Below, one piece after another: positions 19,675 through 28,685 of a stretch of DNA of 64,000 nt (positions are counted from its first letter, which is position 1; the number at the start of each line of letters is the position of its first letter). Both the position numbers and the translations under genes were made by a program. Under the pieces are notes generated by a model that saw only the letters and a program-made list of their open reading frames with translations, was not told the origin of the DNA and searched no databases. This DNA is from Nocardia speluncae NBRC 108251 (GTDB lineage: Bacteria; Actinomycetota; Actinomycetes; Mycobacteriales; Mycobacteriaceae). The DNA is taken from contig NZ_BDBZ01000014.1 in the NCBI RefSeq assembly GCF_001613245.1, positions 1 through 64,000 of the forward strand, read 5' to 3'.

Positions 19675-20307
19675 CTAGCCGGTAGCCGGGGAGTCTTTGC
19701 CGTCGTCCGCGGCGGGAGAGTGGTCGGCGGCCTCGGCACTGCGCGTGTTCTTGCCGGTTTCGGCGTCGCCCGAGTCGGTGTCGGCATCGCCTGAATCTTC
19801 GCCGGTGGACTCCGCACCGGAGTCATCGGCCGCGTCGGAGTCCGGGAGGGCGAAGGGATCGGGGATCCGCCCGCCGGAGGCATCCACCAGATCGCGCAGC
19901 CGGTCGTAGCTCACCGCCGGGAGCGGTACCTCGGTGTCGTCGGCGAGGTGTGCGCGTACGTAGCCCCGTTTCGGGATACTGATGCCCTTCAGTTGCTCCC
20001 AGTCGATATGCCGGGAGGAGAACATCGAGCGCAGGTCCAGGCCGTTCGGTGACACCTTGGTCTGGGTGCGCAGGATCCAGACGACAGTGGCGATCGGGAT
20101 CAGCGCCAGCCAGAACAGTGCGGCCGGCCAGCCGACGATCGGGAAGAACACGCACATCGCGAGGATCACGACCCCGAGGAACGACAGTCGTGTCATGCGG
20201 ATCACACGGGTCGGCCCCGGCGGCGCCGTATCCCCACCCGTTACCTCCGCGGCTGCGGGGATATGGGACGATTCCGGTGGTGGCACGGACTGATGCGGTG
20301 ATGACAC
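19675..20307 (-). CDS. PH-domain membrane protein, CFP6-like
   Basis: A 210-residue protein: a Pro-rich cytosolic N terminus, two close hydrophobic helices ([19 protein letters not shown] and [18 protein letters not shown]), then a bacterial PH domain with [21 protein letters not shown] and [23 protein letters not shown]. The last 60 residues are an acidic Asp/Ser/Glu tail. The core resembles M. tuberculosis CFP6 (Rv3004) as I recall it, and the locus order agrees. The acidic tail appears to be an addition and may have grown by local duplication. The function is unknown. Confidence 0.85.
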   Translation of the reverse strand: MSSPHQSVPPPESSHIPAAAEVTGGDTAPPGPTRVIRMTRLSFLGVVILAMCVFFPIVGWPAALFWLALIPIATVVWILRTQTKVSPNGLDLRSMFSSRHIDWEQLKGISIPKRGYVRAHLADDTEVPLPAVSYDRLRDLVDASGGRIPDPFALPDSDAADDSGAESTGEDSGDADTDSGDAETGKNTRSAEAADHSPAADDGKDSPATG

Positions 20308-20352
20308 ACCACCATCCTCGCATCATGGTGGACGGGAGTGAGCACCCGCTAC

Positions 20353-20371
20353 CTTCTCACATAATGAGAAG
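20353..20371. promoter_or_regulatory. Palindrome CTTCTCA-N5-TGAGAAG upstream of the ilvB leader
   Basis: A perfect 7-bp inverted repeat with a CATAA centre lies between the PH-domain gene and the ilvB leader. The centre and first right-hand base form CATAAT, a plausible -10 element, so a protein bound here could block a promoter. No regulator gene is adjacent; a branched-chain amino acid regulator (for example of the Lrp type) is conjecture. Confidence 0.4.
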
Positions 20372-20386
20372 ACGGCGGTCAGCTGT

Positions 20387-20416
20387 TTGACTCTGCACCA
20401 CACGCACACATACCGT
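20387..20416 (+). promoter_or_regulatory. Candidate sigma-70-type promoter of the ilvBNC leader
   Basis: TTGACT at 20387-20392 and TACCGT at 20411-20416 are separated by 18 bp. TACCGT fits the actinobacterial TANNNT -10 pattern. It ends 7 bp before GTG 20424, an in-frame start inside the leader peptide, which is the spacing expected of a leaderless transcript. Confidence 0.5.
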
Positions 20417-20417
20417 C

Positions 20418-20471
20418 ATGCGCGTGAATCGAATCGAGTTGCTCGTAATCGGCCGGCGCGTCCAGCGCTGA
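20418..20471 (+). CDS. ilvB leader peptide rich in branched-chain residues
   Basis: A 17-codon frame encodes MRVNRIELLVIGRRVQR, with V, I, L, L, V, I, V making up 7 of 17 residues and four in a row (LLVI). It ends 42 bp before a terminator-like hairpin and 122 bp before ilvB. This is the classic layout for transcription attenuation of ilvBNC, known in Corynebacterium. A GTG at 20424 could instead start a 15-codon leaderless version. It was recognised from codon content and position. Confidence 0.75.
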   Translation: MRVNRIELLVIGRRVQR

Positions 20472-20513
20472 GTCGGACGATCCGCATACGTCAGCTCGCA
20501 CTGCGACGCGCCA

Positions 20514-20548
20514 CCCTCGAACAGCCACCGGCTGTCGGGGGATTTTTT
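20514..20548 (+). terminator. ilvBNC transcription attenuator
   Basis: CCCTCG-A-ACAGCC (20514-20526) pairs with GGCTGTCGGGGG (20530-20541) over 12 bp with one bulged A and one G-T pair, loop ACC, followed by GA and six T residues (20543-20548). This is an unusually canonical intrinsic terminator for a high-GC genome. It lies between the leader peptide and ilvB, so it should stop transcription when leader translation is unimpeded. Confidence 0.8.
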
Positions 20549-20593
20549 ATGTCGGGACGACGAGTGAACGACAAGAAGTAAGGAACCAAGACG

Positions 20594-22519
20594 GTGAGCG
20601 CACCAACTACCCGGCCCGGGCCCGCGGCCCGCAAGCCCGCGCCTTCGAACCCGCCGGCCTCGGCCGGTGCTCCGACCACCCCGGCGAACCGCCGCCAGGT
20701 ACCGCCCGAGCGGGTCGCCGGCGCGCAGTCCGTCGTCCGCTCCCTCGAGGAGCTCGGCGTCGACACCGTATTCGGTATTCCCGGCGGCGCGGTGCTGCCC
20801 CTTTACGATCCCCTCTTCGATTCCACCAAGGTGCGCCATGTGCTCGTGCGGCACGAGCAGGGCGCGGGTCACGCGGCTACCGGATATGCGCAGGCCACCG
20901 GCAAGGTCGGTGTGTGTATGGCCACGTCCGGTCCGGGCGCGACCAACCTGGTGACCCCGATTGCCGATGCCCAGATGGATTCCGTGCCGATGGTCGCGAT
21001 CACCGGCCAGGTCGGGCGCAGCCTGATCGGCACCGATGCCTTCCAGGAAGCCGATATCTCCGGCATCACCATGCCGATCACCAAGCACAATTTCCTGATC
21101 AAAGAGGGCATCGATATCCCGCGCATCCTCGCCGAGGCCTTCTACCTGGCTTCCAGCGGGCGTCCCGGCGTGGTGCTGGTCGATATCCCGAAGGATGTGC
21201 TGCAGGAGCAGACCACCTTCAGCTGGCCGCCGGAGATGCGGCTGCCCGGGTACCGTCCGGTTACCAAACCGCACGGTAAGCAGGTGCGGGAGGCCGCCCG
21301 GCTGATCGCCGAGGCCACCGCTCCCGTCCTGTACGTGGGCGGCGGTGTGATCAAGTCCGAGGCGTCGGCCGAACTGCTGGAGCTGGCCGAACTCACCGGC
21401 ATCCCGGTGGTCACCACCCTGATGGCGCGCGGCGCGTTCCCCGACAGTCACACGTTGAACCTCGGTATGCCGGGTATGCACGGCACCGTGGCCGCGGTGG
21501 CGGCGTTGCAGAAATCCGATCTGCTGATCACCCTCGGCGCCCGCTTCGACGACCGTGTCACCGGCCAGCTGGATTCCTTCGCGCCGGACGCGTTGGTCAT
21601 CCACGCCGATATCGACCCCGCCGAGATCGGTAAGAACAGGCACGCCGATGTCCCGATCGTCGGTGACTGCCGTGAGGTGCTCACCGAACTGATCGAAACC
21701 CTGCGTGCCGATCCGGCCGGTATCGAGCTGGACCTGACCGCCTGGTGGACCTACCTGGACGGGGTCCGCGAGTCGTACCCGCTGGGCTGGACGGCACCGT
21801 CGGACGGCGCGCTCTCGCCGGAGTACGTCATCGAAACCCTGGGCCGCCTCGCCGGCCCGGACGCCATCTACTGTGCGGGCGTGGGCCAGCACCAGATGTG
21901 GGCCGCCCAGTTCGTGAAGTACGAGAAGCCGCGCACCTGGCTGAACTCCGGCGGCGCCGGAACCATGGGATACGCCGTGCCGGCGGCCATGGGCGCCAAG
22001 ATGGGGATGCCCGATCGCGAAGTGTGGGCGGTCGACGGCGACGGCTGCTTCCAGATGACCAATCAGGAACTGGCCACCTGCGCGGTGGAGGGTGTGCCGA
22101 TCAAGGTCGCGTTGATCAACAACGGCAACCTGGGCATGGTCCGGCAGTGGCAGACGCTGTTCTACGGCCAGCGCTACTCCAATACCGACCTGAAGACCCA
22201 CGGCCTGCGCATCCCGGATTTCGTGAAACTCGCCGAGGCACTGGGCTGCCACGGTATCCGGGTGGAGAAGGAAGAGGATGTGGAGGCCGCGATCCGTGAG
22301 GCGCAGTCGATCGACGACCGGCCCGTGGTGATCGATTTCATCGTCGGCAAGGACGCCCAGGTGTGGCCGATGGTCGCCTCCGGTACCAGTAACGACGAGA
22401 TCATGGCCGCCCGCGGGATCCGCCCGCTGTTCGACGAGGACGAGCAGGCCGCCGAACCGGCCGTCATCCACGAGGCCATGAGCCGCGAGCAGGCCGAGAC
22501 CGAGGGGAATCCGGAATGA
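20594..22519 (+). CDS. ilvB: Acetolactate synthase large (catalytic) subunit
   Basis: This 641-residue ThDP enzyme condenses pyruvate with pyruvate or 2-ketobutyrate, the first common step to valine, leucine and isoleucine. Catalytic Glu is in [32 protein letters not shown] marks the N-terminal domain; the ThDP/Mg motif is [17 protein letters not shown] through [12 protein letters not shown]. An N-terminal Pro/Ala-rich extension of about 35 residues precedes the domain. The GTG start follows AAGGAA at suitable spacing. It overlaps ilvN by 4 bp and is under leader-peptide attenuation. Confidence 0.97.
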   Translation: MSAPTTRPGPAARKPAPSNPPASAGAPTTPANRRQVPPERVAGAQSVVRSLEELGVDTVFGIPGGAVLPLYDPLFDSTKVRHVLVRHEQGAGHAATGYAQATGKVGVCMATSGPGATNLVTPIADAQMDSVPMVAITGQVGRSLIGTDAFQEADISGITMPITKHNFLIKEGIDIPRILAEAFYLASSGRPGVVLVDIPKDVLQEQTTFSWPPEMRLPGYRPVTKPHGKQVREAARLIAEATAPVLYVGGGVIKSEASAELLELAELTGIPVVTTLMARGAFPDSHTLNLGMPGMHGTVAAVAALQKSDLLITLGARFDDRVTGQLDSFAPDALVIHADIDPAEIGKNRHADVPIVGDCREVLTELIETLRADPAGIELDLTAWWTYLDGVRESYPLGWTAPSDGALSPEYVIETLGRLAGPDAIYCAGVGQHQMWAAQFVKYEKPRTWLNSGGAGTMGYAVPAAMGAKMGMPDREVWAVDGDGCFQMTNQELATCAVEGVPIKVALINNGNLGMVRQWQTLFYGQRYSNTDLKTHGLRIPDFVKLAEALGCHGIRVEKEEDVEAAIREAQSIDDRPVVIDFIVGKDAQVWPMVASGTSNDEIMAARGIRPLFDEDEQAAEPAVIHEAMSREQAETEGNPE

Positions 22520-23019
22520 GCACAACCCACACCCTCAGTGTCCTGGTCGAGGACAAACCCGGTGTGCTGGCCCGGGTGGCCAGCCTGTTCTCCCGCCGCG
22601 GATTCAATATCGAATCCCTGGCGGTGGGCGCCACCGAGGTCAAGGACATCTCCCGGATGACCATTGTGGTCACCGTGGAAGATCTGCCGCTGGAGCAGGT
22701 CACCAAACAGCTCAACAAGCTGGTGAACGTCATCAAGATCGTGGAGCAGGATCCGGACACCTCGGTGGCCCGCGAACTGATCCTGGTGAAGGTCCGTGCC
22801 GACGCCAGCGTGCGCACCCAGGTCATCGAATCGGTGAACCTGTTCCGCGCCAAGGTTATCGATGTCTCGCCCGACGCTCTCACCGTCGAAGCGACCGGCA
22901 CCCGTTCCAAGCTCGACGCCCTGCTGCGGATGCTCGAGCCGTACGGCATCCGCGAGATCGTGCAATCCGGGGTGGTGGCCGTGGGCCGCGGACCCAAATC
23001 CATCACCGCCACCCGCTGA
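22516..23019 (+). CDS. ilvN: Acetolactate synthase small (regulatory) subunit
   Basis: A 167-residue regulatory subunit with an N-terminal ACT domain ([31 protein letters not shown] split across the first 40 residues) and the C-terminal ALS-SSU domain ([25 protein letters not shown]). It binds IlvB, raises its activity and confers valine feedback inhibition. The ATGA overlap with ilvB indicates coupled, near-stoichiometric translation. Confidence 0.97.
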   Translation: MSTTHTLSVLVEDKPGVLARVASLFSRRGFNIESLAVGATEVKDISRMTIVVTVEDLPLEQVTKQLNKLVNVIKIVEQDPDTSVARELILVKVRADASVRTQVIESVNLFRAKVIDVSPDALTVEATGTRSKLDALLRMLEPYGIREIVQSGVVAVGRGPKSITATR

Positions 23020-24132
<1,113 letters not shown>

Positions 24133-24154
24133 GCGGTTCGCTGATACAGCGCTG

Positions 24155-24192
24155 AAAGGGGTCCTTCCGCAGCTGCGGAAGGGCCCCTTTTT
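24155..24192 (+). terminator. Intrinsic terminator of ilvBNC
   Basis: A stem of about 16 bp (24155-24170 with 24175-24190, one T-G pair, AGCT loop) ends in a run of five T residues, 22 bp after the ilvC stop. It marks the end of the operon and of the syntenic core. Confidence 0.88.
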
Positions 24193-24341
24193 CGGGTGAG
24201 CTCCTCATCGAGGCGGCCCATCGGGAACCGACCGGGCTGACCGGCGAGGCCGACCGTATGTCCATGCTGTGCGGTCCGGCAGTCGGTCCGCATCATTGCC
24301 CGCTGAGCCCGTACCGGCTGCCGAACGGTCGGTGCCGCTGG

Positions 24342-25622
24342 TCAGTCTTCGACGCTGAGTGCCTGGCGGTAGGTCAGGCGCCCTTGCGTCTGCATCAACG
24401 AGCGGCGATAGATGCGTTCCGCGACCACCACGATTCCGTAGGCGGTTGCCGCCATGACGGCGAGGGACACCAGCGGCTCCCACCAGGCGGCTGTGCCTTC
24501 GGCGAGGCGAGCGGGCATGGTGACGATGGAGACGATCGGTACGTAGGACGTGACGGTCTGCGCCGTGCCGGAGGCGAATATGCCGAGGAACAGCACGATC
24601 ATGATCAGCATGCTCAGCGGGGTGGAGGTCGACTGCAGATCCTCGTTGCGGGTCGCGAGGGAGCCGGCGACAGCCCACAGGCTCGCCAGGGCGAGGAAGC
24701 CGACGACGAAGAACACGATGAACCAGCCGGCCGCACCGGCGATCTGGGTGATGTACTCGGTATTTCCCATCACCGCCAGCCCGGCCAGGCCCGCGCCCGC
24801 GAACAGGACGAGCTGTCCGAAAGCCATCAGGGTGTTGCCGATGATCTTGCCGATCAGCAACTGCCGCAGGGGAATCGCGCTGGCCAGGATTTCGACGATA
24901 CGGTTCTGCTTTTCCTCGACGACGCTCTGCGCGATGGACATTCCGAACAGGATCGAGGCGATATAGAACAGGAACGCGAACACGAACGTCATGATCTGCG
25001 CGAACCCCGGGTCGACGGCCGAATCGTCGAGCACGTCGTAGGTTACCTGGCCGCCGCGCCCGAGCTCGTCGAGCGTGATACCGGCTGCTTCGGCGTTGCG
25101 TTGCAGCGCGAGCTGCTGCGCGGCGGTGGTCACATAGGTGTTGACCTCGTCGTTCACCGATTCCTTGCCGATGAGCCGCCACCCGCCGGGGTCGGATACG
25201 AGACCGGCGTCGGCCTCCCCGTCACGCACCTGCTGTTCGACGGCGGCGACATCGGCAACCGGGTGGGTGCTGAAGATGACGTTGCTGCCGGCGAGTTCGG
25301 CGAGACCAGCGGCCGTCTGCACGACAGGGCCCGCATCGTTCCCGGTGACCGCGATATCGACTGTTTCGGTGCGCCCGCTCATGAATCCGCTGATGGCCAG
25401 CGATGCGACGATCGCCACGATCGTGATGACCGTCGAGATCAGGAAATTGCGGTCGCGCAGCTTGACCATGACTTCACGTTCGGTGACGATCCGCCACACC
25501 CCCCGCGGCGCGATATCCGCTACGGCCTGCGGGGCCGGCTCGTTCCCGCCCTGCCCATCCGGCACGAGCGGGGGCCTTCCGTGCCCATGCTCCGCTACCG
25601 TCTCCGGGCCTGACTCGTTCAT
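24342..25622 (-). CDS. ABC-2-type transporter permease
   Basis: A 426-residue membrane protein. A cytosolic N terminus with the typical IVTEREVMVKLRDRNFL leads to TM1 (FLISTVITIVAIVASLAISGF), then an extracytoplasmic domain of about 150 residues and five further helices from about residue 205. The segment AQSVVEEKQNRIVEILASAIPLRQLLIGKI is the coupling-helix signature of the NatB/YhaP group of exporters. It is coupled to the ATPase gene by a 4-bp overlap. The substrate is unknown; related systems export Na+, drugs or peptides. Confidence 0.88.
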   Translation of the reverse strand: MNESGPETVAEHGHGRPPLVPDGQGGNEPAPQAVADIAPRGVWRIVTEREVMVKLRDRNFLISTVITIVAIVASLAISGFMSGRTETVDIAVTGNDAGPVVQTAAGLAELAGSNVIFSTHPVADVAAVEQQVRDGEADAGLVSDPGGWRLIGKESVNDEVNTYVTTAAQQLALQRNAEAAGITLDELGRGGQVTYDVLDDSAVDPGFAQIMTFVFAFLFYIASILFGMSIAQSVVEEKQNRIVEILASAIPLRQLLIGKIIGNTLMAFGQLVLFAGAGLAGLAVMGNTEYITQIAGAAGWFIVFFVVGFLALASLWAVAGSLATRNEDLQSTSTPLSMLIMIVLFLGIFASGTAQTVTSYVPIVSIVTMPARLAEGTAAWWEPLVSLAVMAATAYGIVVVAERIYRRSLMQTQGRLTYRQALSVED

Positions 25623-26497
25623 GCCGTCACCTCTCGGAAGATCTCCGCGACCGACGGCCGCACCTCGGCGAATTCCTGTACCGACCCGCGCGCCAGCGCC
25701 TCGGTGAGTACCTGATCGGTGGTCGCGCCGGTGAGCTCGAGCAACACTGCCGGCCCATTGCGTTCGACCACACCCACCCCGGCGAAATCATTCAGCCAGC
25801 CGGTATCCGTGCCCGCCCGCAGCCGGTACCGCAGCGCCCCGGCTTCTCGCAGCTGCGCCGCCGAACCCTGCGCGACGACCCGCCCGTTCGCGAGGATCAC
25901 CAGCCGATCGCACAGCCGTTCCACCAGATCCAGCTGGTGCGAGGAGAACAGCACCGGCACACCCTGCCCGGCGTATTCGGCCAAGAGGTCGGCCATCGAA
26001 TCGACCGCGACCGGATCCAGTCCGGAGAACGGTTCGTCCAGCACCAGCGCCGCTGGCTGTGCCACCACCGCTGCCGCGATCTGCACCCGCTGCTGGTTGC
26101 CCAGCGACAGCGACTCCAGCTTGTCCTTCCCTCGATCACCGAGCCCGAACCGCTCGAGTAATTCGGTGGTTCGCCGCCTGCCCTCGGCTGCCGAAAGTCC
26201 CCGCAACCGGGCCAGGTACACCAGCTGATCTCGTACCGGCTGTTTGGGATACAGCCCCCGCTCCTCCGGCATGTACCCGAACGAACGCCGATCGGCGACC
26301 GTGACGGGATGCCCGCCCCAGCGCACCTCGCCGCCATGGATGGCCAGCACGCCCATGATCATTCGCATGGTCGTGGTCTTACCTGCGCCGTTGCCGCCGA
26401 CGAACCCGGTGAGCGCGCCCGGCTCCACCGCGAACGACACGTCGTCGACGGCTGTCTTGGTGCCGAACCGGCGTACCAGATGCGTTACCTCGAGCAT
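25619..26497 (-). CDS. ABC transporter ATP-binding protein
   Basis: A 292-residue ATPase with Walker A GGNGAGKTTTMRMIMG, signature LSLGNQQRVQIAAA, Walker B ALVLDEPFSGLDP and switch His in LFSSHQLDLVERLCDR. A C-terminal extension of about 80 residues (LRYRLRAGTDTGWLN onward) is typical of NatA/CcmA-like ATPases. It is the first gene of a two-gene exporter operon with the permease that follows. Confidence 0.93.
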   Translation of the reverse strand: MLEVTHLVRRFGTKTAVDDVSFAVEPGALTGFVGGNGAGKTTTMRMIMGVLAIHGGEVRWGGHPVTVADRRSFGYMPEERGLYPKQPVRDQLVYLARLRGLSAAEGRRRTTELLERFGLGDRGKDKLESLSLGNQQRVQIAAAVVAQPAALVLDEPFSGLDPVAVDSMADLLAEYAGQGVPVLFSSHQLDLVERLCDRLVILANGRVVAQGSAAQLREAGALRYRLRAGTDTGWLNDFAGVGVVERNGPAVLLELTGATTDQVLTEALARGSVQEFAEVRPSVAEIFREVTA

Positions 26498-26629
26498 CGA
26501 ACCTCCCCAGTCGTAGACCCGGCCGACTCTACCCGGCTGCTGCTTTACCGGAAGGTCCCCGAATCCTGCCGCTGACCGCGGGCGATGCCGGGCCGAGCCG
26601 GCCCGCCGCCACCACGGAATCGCGGGGGA

Positions 26630-27868
26630 TCAGATAAGTCTGCTGTCGCGGGCATCGGCCGGGATCGTATTCGCCAATCGCTGTACTTTCCGGAAGGCGG
26701 TGATCAGATCGGCTGTTTCGGCCCACTGTCCGAGAAATGCCTCATGCGCGACGACGACCCCGCCGCGGCCCGCTACCTGTTCGGCGCTCGGGCATCGTGC
26801 GTGCAGTCCGAGCCGCTTCGGATCGTGATATCGGCGCAACCCCGCCACCCACGACGGCGCGCGGTACACCACCGGATGCGGCAGGAAGACCGGCACGCCT
26901 TCCGCGGCGAGGGCCGTCACGAGTAGGTCTGTGCCGATTCCGTGGAACTCGCGGATATCCACCGACAGCGGCAGTCCGATGAAACTGCGGCGCGTGATCC
27001 GGGGATCGGGCGGTGCCATGGTGAGACCGGCCACGGCGGCGAGGGCCCGCCCGAAGGCATCCGCCTGCCGGGCCTTCCTCGCGATCTGCTCGTCGAGCCG
27101 TCCCAGTTGTACCAGCAGCACCGCGGCCTGGAACTCGGTGATGCGCTGGTTTCCGCCGAAGCCCCAGTCGGTGTCCGGTGTCCGGCGTCGCCCGCAGTTC
27201 TTCAGCGCGTACAGGCGGTCGGCGAGCCCGGAGTTCGAGGTGACTGTCAGCCCGCCTTCGCCGGCGGTTATCGATTTGGACTGCTGGAAACTGAAACAGC
27301 CGATGTGTCCGAGTGTTCCCACGGCCCGGCCGCGCCACCGGGACCCGAGGGCGTGTGCGCAGTCCTCCACCACGAACAGCCGGTGCCGCCGCGCGATATC
27401 GAGGATCCGGTCCATATCGGTGATCTGCGCATAGGTGTGTACGACGAGGATCCCGCGGGTGCGTTCGGTGAGCGCCGCTTCGACCGCGTCGGGGTCCAGG
27501 CACCAGGTGCCGGGATCGATATCGGTGAAGACCGGGATGCCCCCGTTGACGACGACGGCTCTGGCCGGTGCGGTCCAGGTGAGGGCCGGGACGATGACTT
27601 CGTCGCCCGGATGCAGATCGAGGGCCTCGAGCGCGATTTCCAGCGCCGCGGTACCGCTGGATACCGGCAGCGCATACTCGACATCGAGGTAGGCGCCGAG
27701 CGCCTGCGCCAGTTCGAGTTCCTTCGGCCCGTCGAAGGACCATTGCGCGCTGTCCACTACCTCGAGGAGCGCCCGGCGTTCCTGTTCGTCGTGTATCGGC
27801 CACGGGTAGGGCAGGTTCCGTACCGGTGGTCCGCCGTTGAGGGCGAGGACATCAATCGGTGGAGCCAT
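26630..27868 (-). CDS. DegT/DnrJ/EryC1/StrS aminotransferase, AHBA-synthase (RifK)-like
   Basis: A 412-residue PLP enzyme of the sugar and aminocyclitol aminotransferase family. Catalytic K198 lies in SFQQSKSITAGEGGLTV, and D169 (VVEDCAHALG) should contact the PLP ring nitrogen. SSGTAALEIALEAL, TDIDPGTWCLD, NCGRRRTPD and HPVVYRAPSWV resemble RifK-type AHBA synthases and keto-sugar aminotransferases as I remember them. It probably transfers an amino group, usually from Glu or Gln, to a keto-sugar or cyclitol. It overlaps the acetyltransferase gene by 17 bp in a three-gene operon. The AHBA genes rifG/H/J are absent, so AHBA itself is not the likely product. Confidence 0.85.
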   Translation of the reverse strand: MAPPIDVLALNGGPPVRNLPYPWPIHDEQERRALLEVVDSAQWSFDGPKELELAQALGAYLDVEYALPVSSGTAALEIALEALDLHPGDEVIVPALTWTAPARAVVVNGGIPVFTDIDPGTWCLDPDAVEAALTERTRGILVVHTYAQITDMDRILDIARRHRLFVVEDCAHALGSRWRGRAVGTLGHIGCFSFQQSKSITAGEGGLTVTSNSGLADRLYALKNCGRRRTPDTDWGFGGNQRITEFQAAVLLVQLGRLDEQIARKARQADAFGRALAAVAGLTMAPPDPRITRRSFIGLPLSVDIREFHGIGTDLLVTALAAEGVPVFLPHPVVYRAPSWVAGLRRYHDPKRLGLHARCPSAEQVAGRGGVVVAHEAFLGQWAETADLITAFRKVQRLANTIPADARDSRLI

Positions 27869-28685
27869 GCGGATTCGCGGGCGCCGGGCTCAGCCACCGT
27901 GCGTAACGGGTGATCTCCTGAAAACCCAAGCGGGAGTAGAGAGCCTCGGCCTCCGCCGATGATTGCAGCGCGACCAGCTGTGCCCCCCGGCGGAAGCTCT
28001 CGCCGACGCATGCTGTCACCAGCCGGGAGGCGACGCCACGATGCCGGTACGCGGGGCGGGTGCCGATCCAGGCGAGGGTGGCCACCGGTCCGTTCAGATG
28101 GGTCATCGCCGCGCCGCACGGTACGCCGTCGATCACGGCGAGGTATGCGATGACCCGTGGATGCAGGAGGGTCCGTGCGGGGGTGAACAGGGATCGGGTG
28201 GCTCCGGCCGGCTGCGGGTGGTCTCGTGCGGCGAACGCGTCGGCCACGATATCGGTGAAGGTTTCGACCTGTGACCGGAATCGGACCGGGATGAGGGCCG
28301 TGCCGTTGTCCGGCGCTGTGCGCAGCGGCGTGCGCAGGATCATGCCGGCCGAACCTCGCGAGTTGTCTCGGAGTGCGAACCCATGCCTCGCCGCCGCTTC
28401 GGCCAGGTCGCCGTCGTGGTGCGCGCCCGCCCACAGCACGAATCGGCGATTCCATCGCCCGAAGAACTCCTCGGCGGCGCCGATCACTGCCTCCGGACCG
28501 GCGGTCGGGTCGGTGCGAAGTGCCGAATTATGCATGGGCCCCAGGTGATCCGTAGCGGTGGCGAGAAACAGGTGCCCGGGTGATTCGGTGAACCGGACGC
28601 CGGCGGTGGTGGTCGCGAAATGCCGCAACAGCGACCGGACGCTGTGATCCATCGCCGTGGACGCCTCGTCATCACCGGAGGTCAC
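27852..28685 (-). CDS. GNAT-family N-acetyltransferase
   Basis: A 277-residue protein whose second half is a GNAT domain: VIAYLAVIDGVPCGAAMTHL, then the acetyl-CoA-binding motif A as IGTRPAYRHRGVASRLVTACVGE, and LQSSAEAEALYSRLGFQEI. The first half resembles a degenerate GNAT-like domain. GTG start 28685 overlaps the stop of the preceding ROK gene (GTGA) and the end overlaps the aminotransferase, so all three are coupled. In an amino-sugar pathway it could acetylate the newly installed amine; this is inference from context. Confidence 0.85.
   Translation of the reverse strand: MTSGDDEASTAMDHSVRSLLRHFATTTAGVRFTESPGHLFLATATDHLGPMHNSALRTDPTAGPEAVIGAAEEFFGRWNRRFVLWAGAHHDGDLAEAAARHGFALRDNSRGSAGMILRTPLRTAPDNGTALIPVRFRSQVETFTDIVADAFAARDHPQPAGATRSLFTPARTLLHPRVIAYLAVIDGVPCGAAMTHLNGPVATLAWIGTRPAYRHRGVASRLVTACVGESFRRGAQLVALQSSAEAEALYSRLGFQEITRYARWLSPAPANPHGSTD

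Noticed and set aside
26630..27868. Calling the aminotransferase an AHBA synthase outright
   Set aside because: Similarity is by memory only and the other AHBA pathway genes (aminoDHQ synthase, dehydratase, aminoDAHP synthase) are absent from the window.
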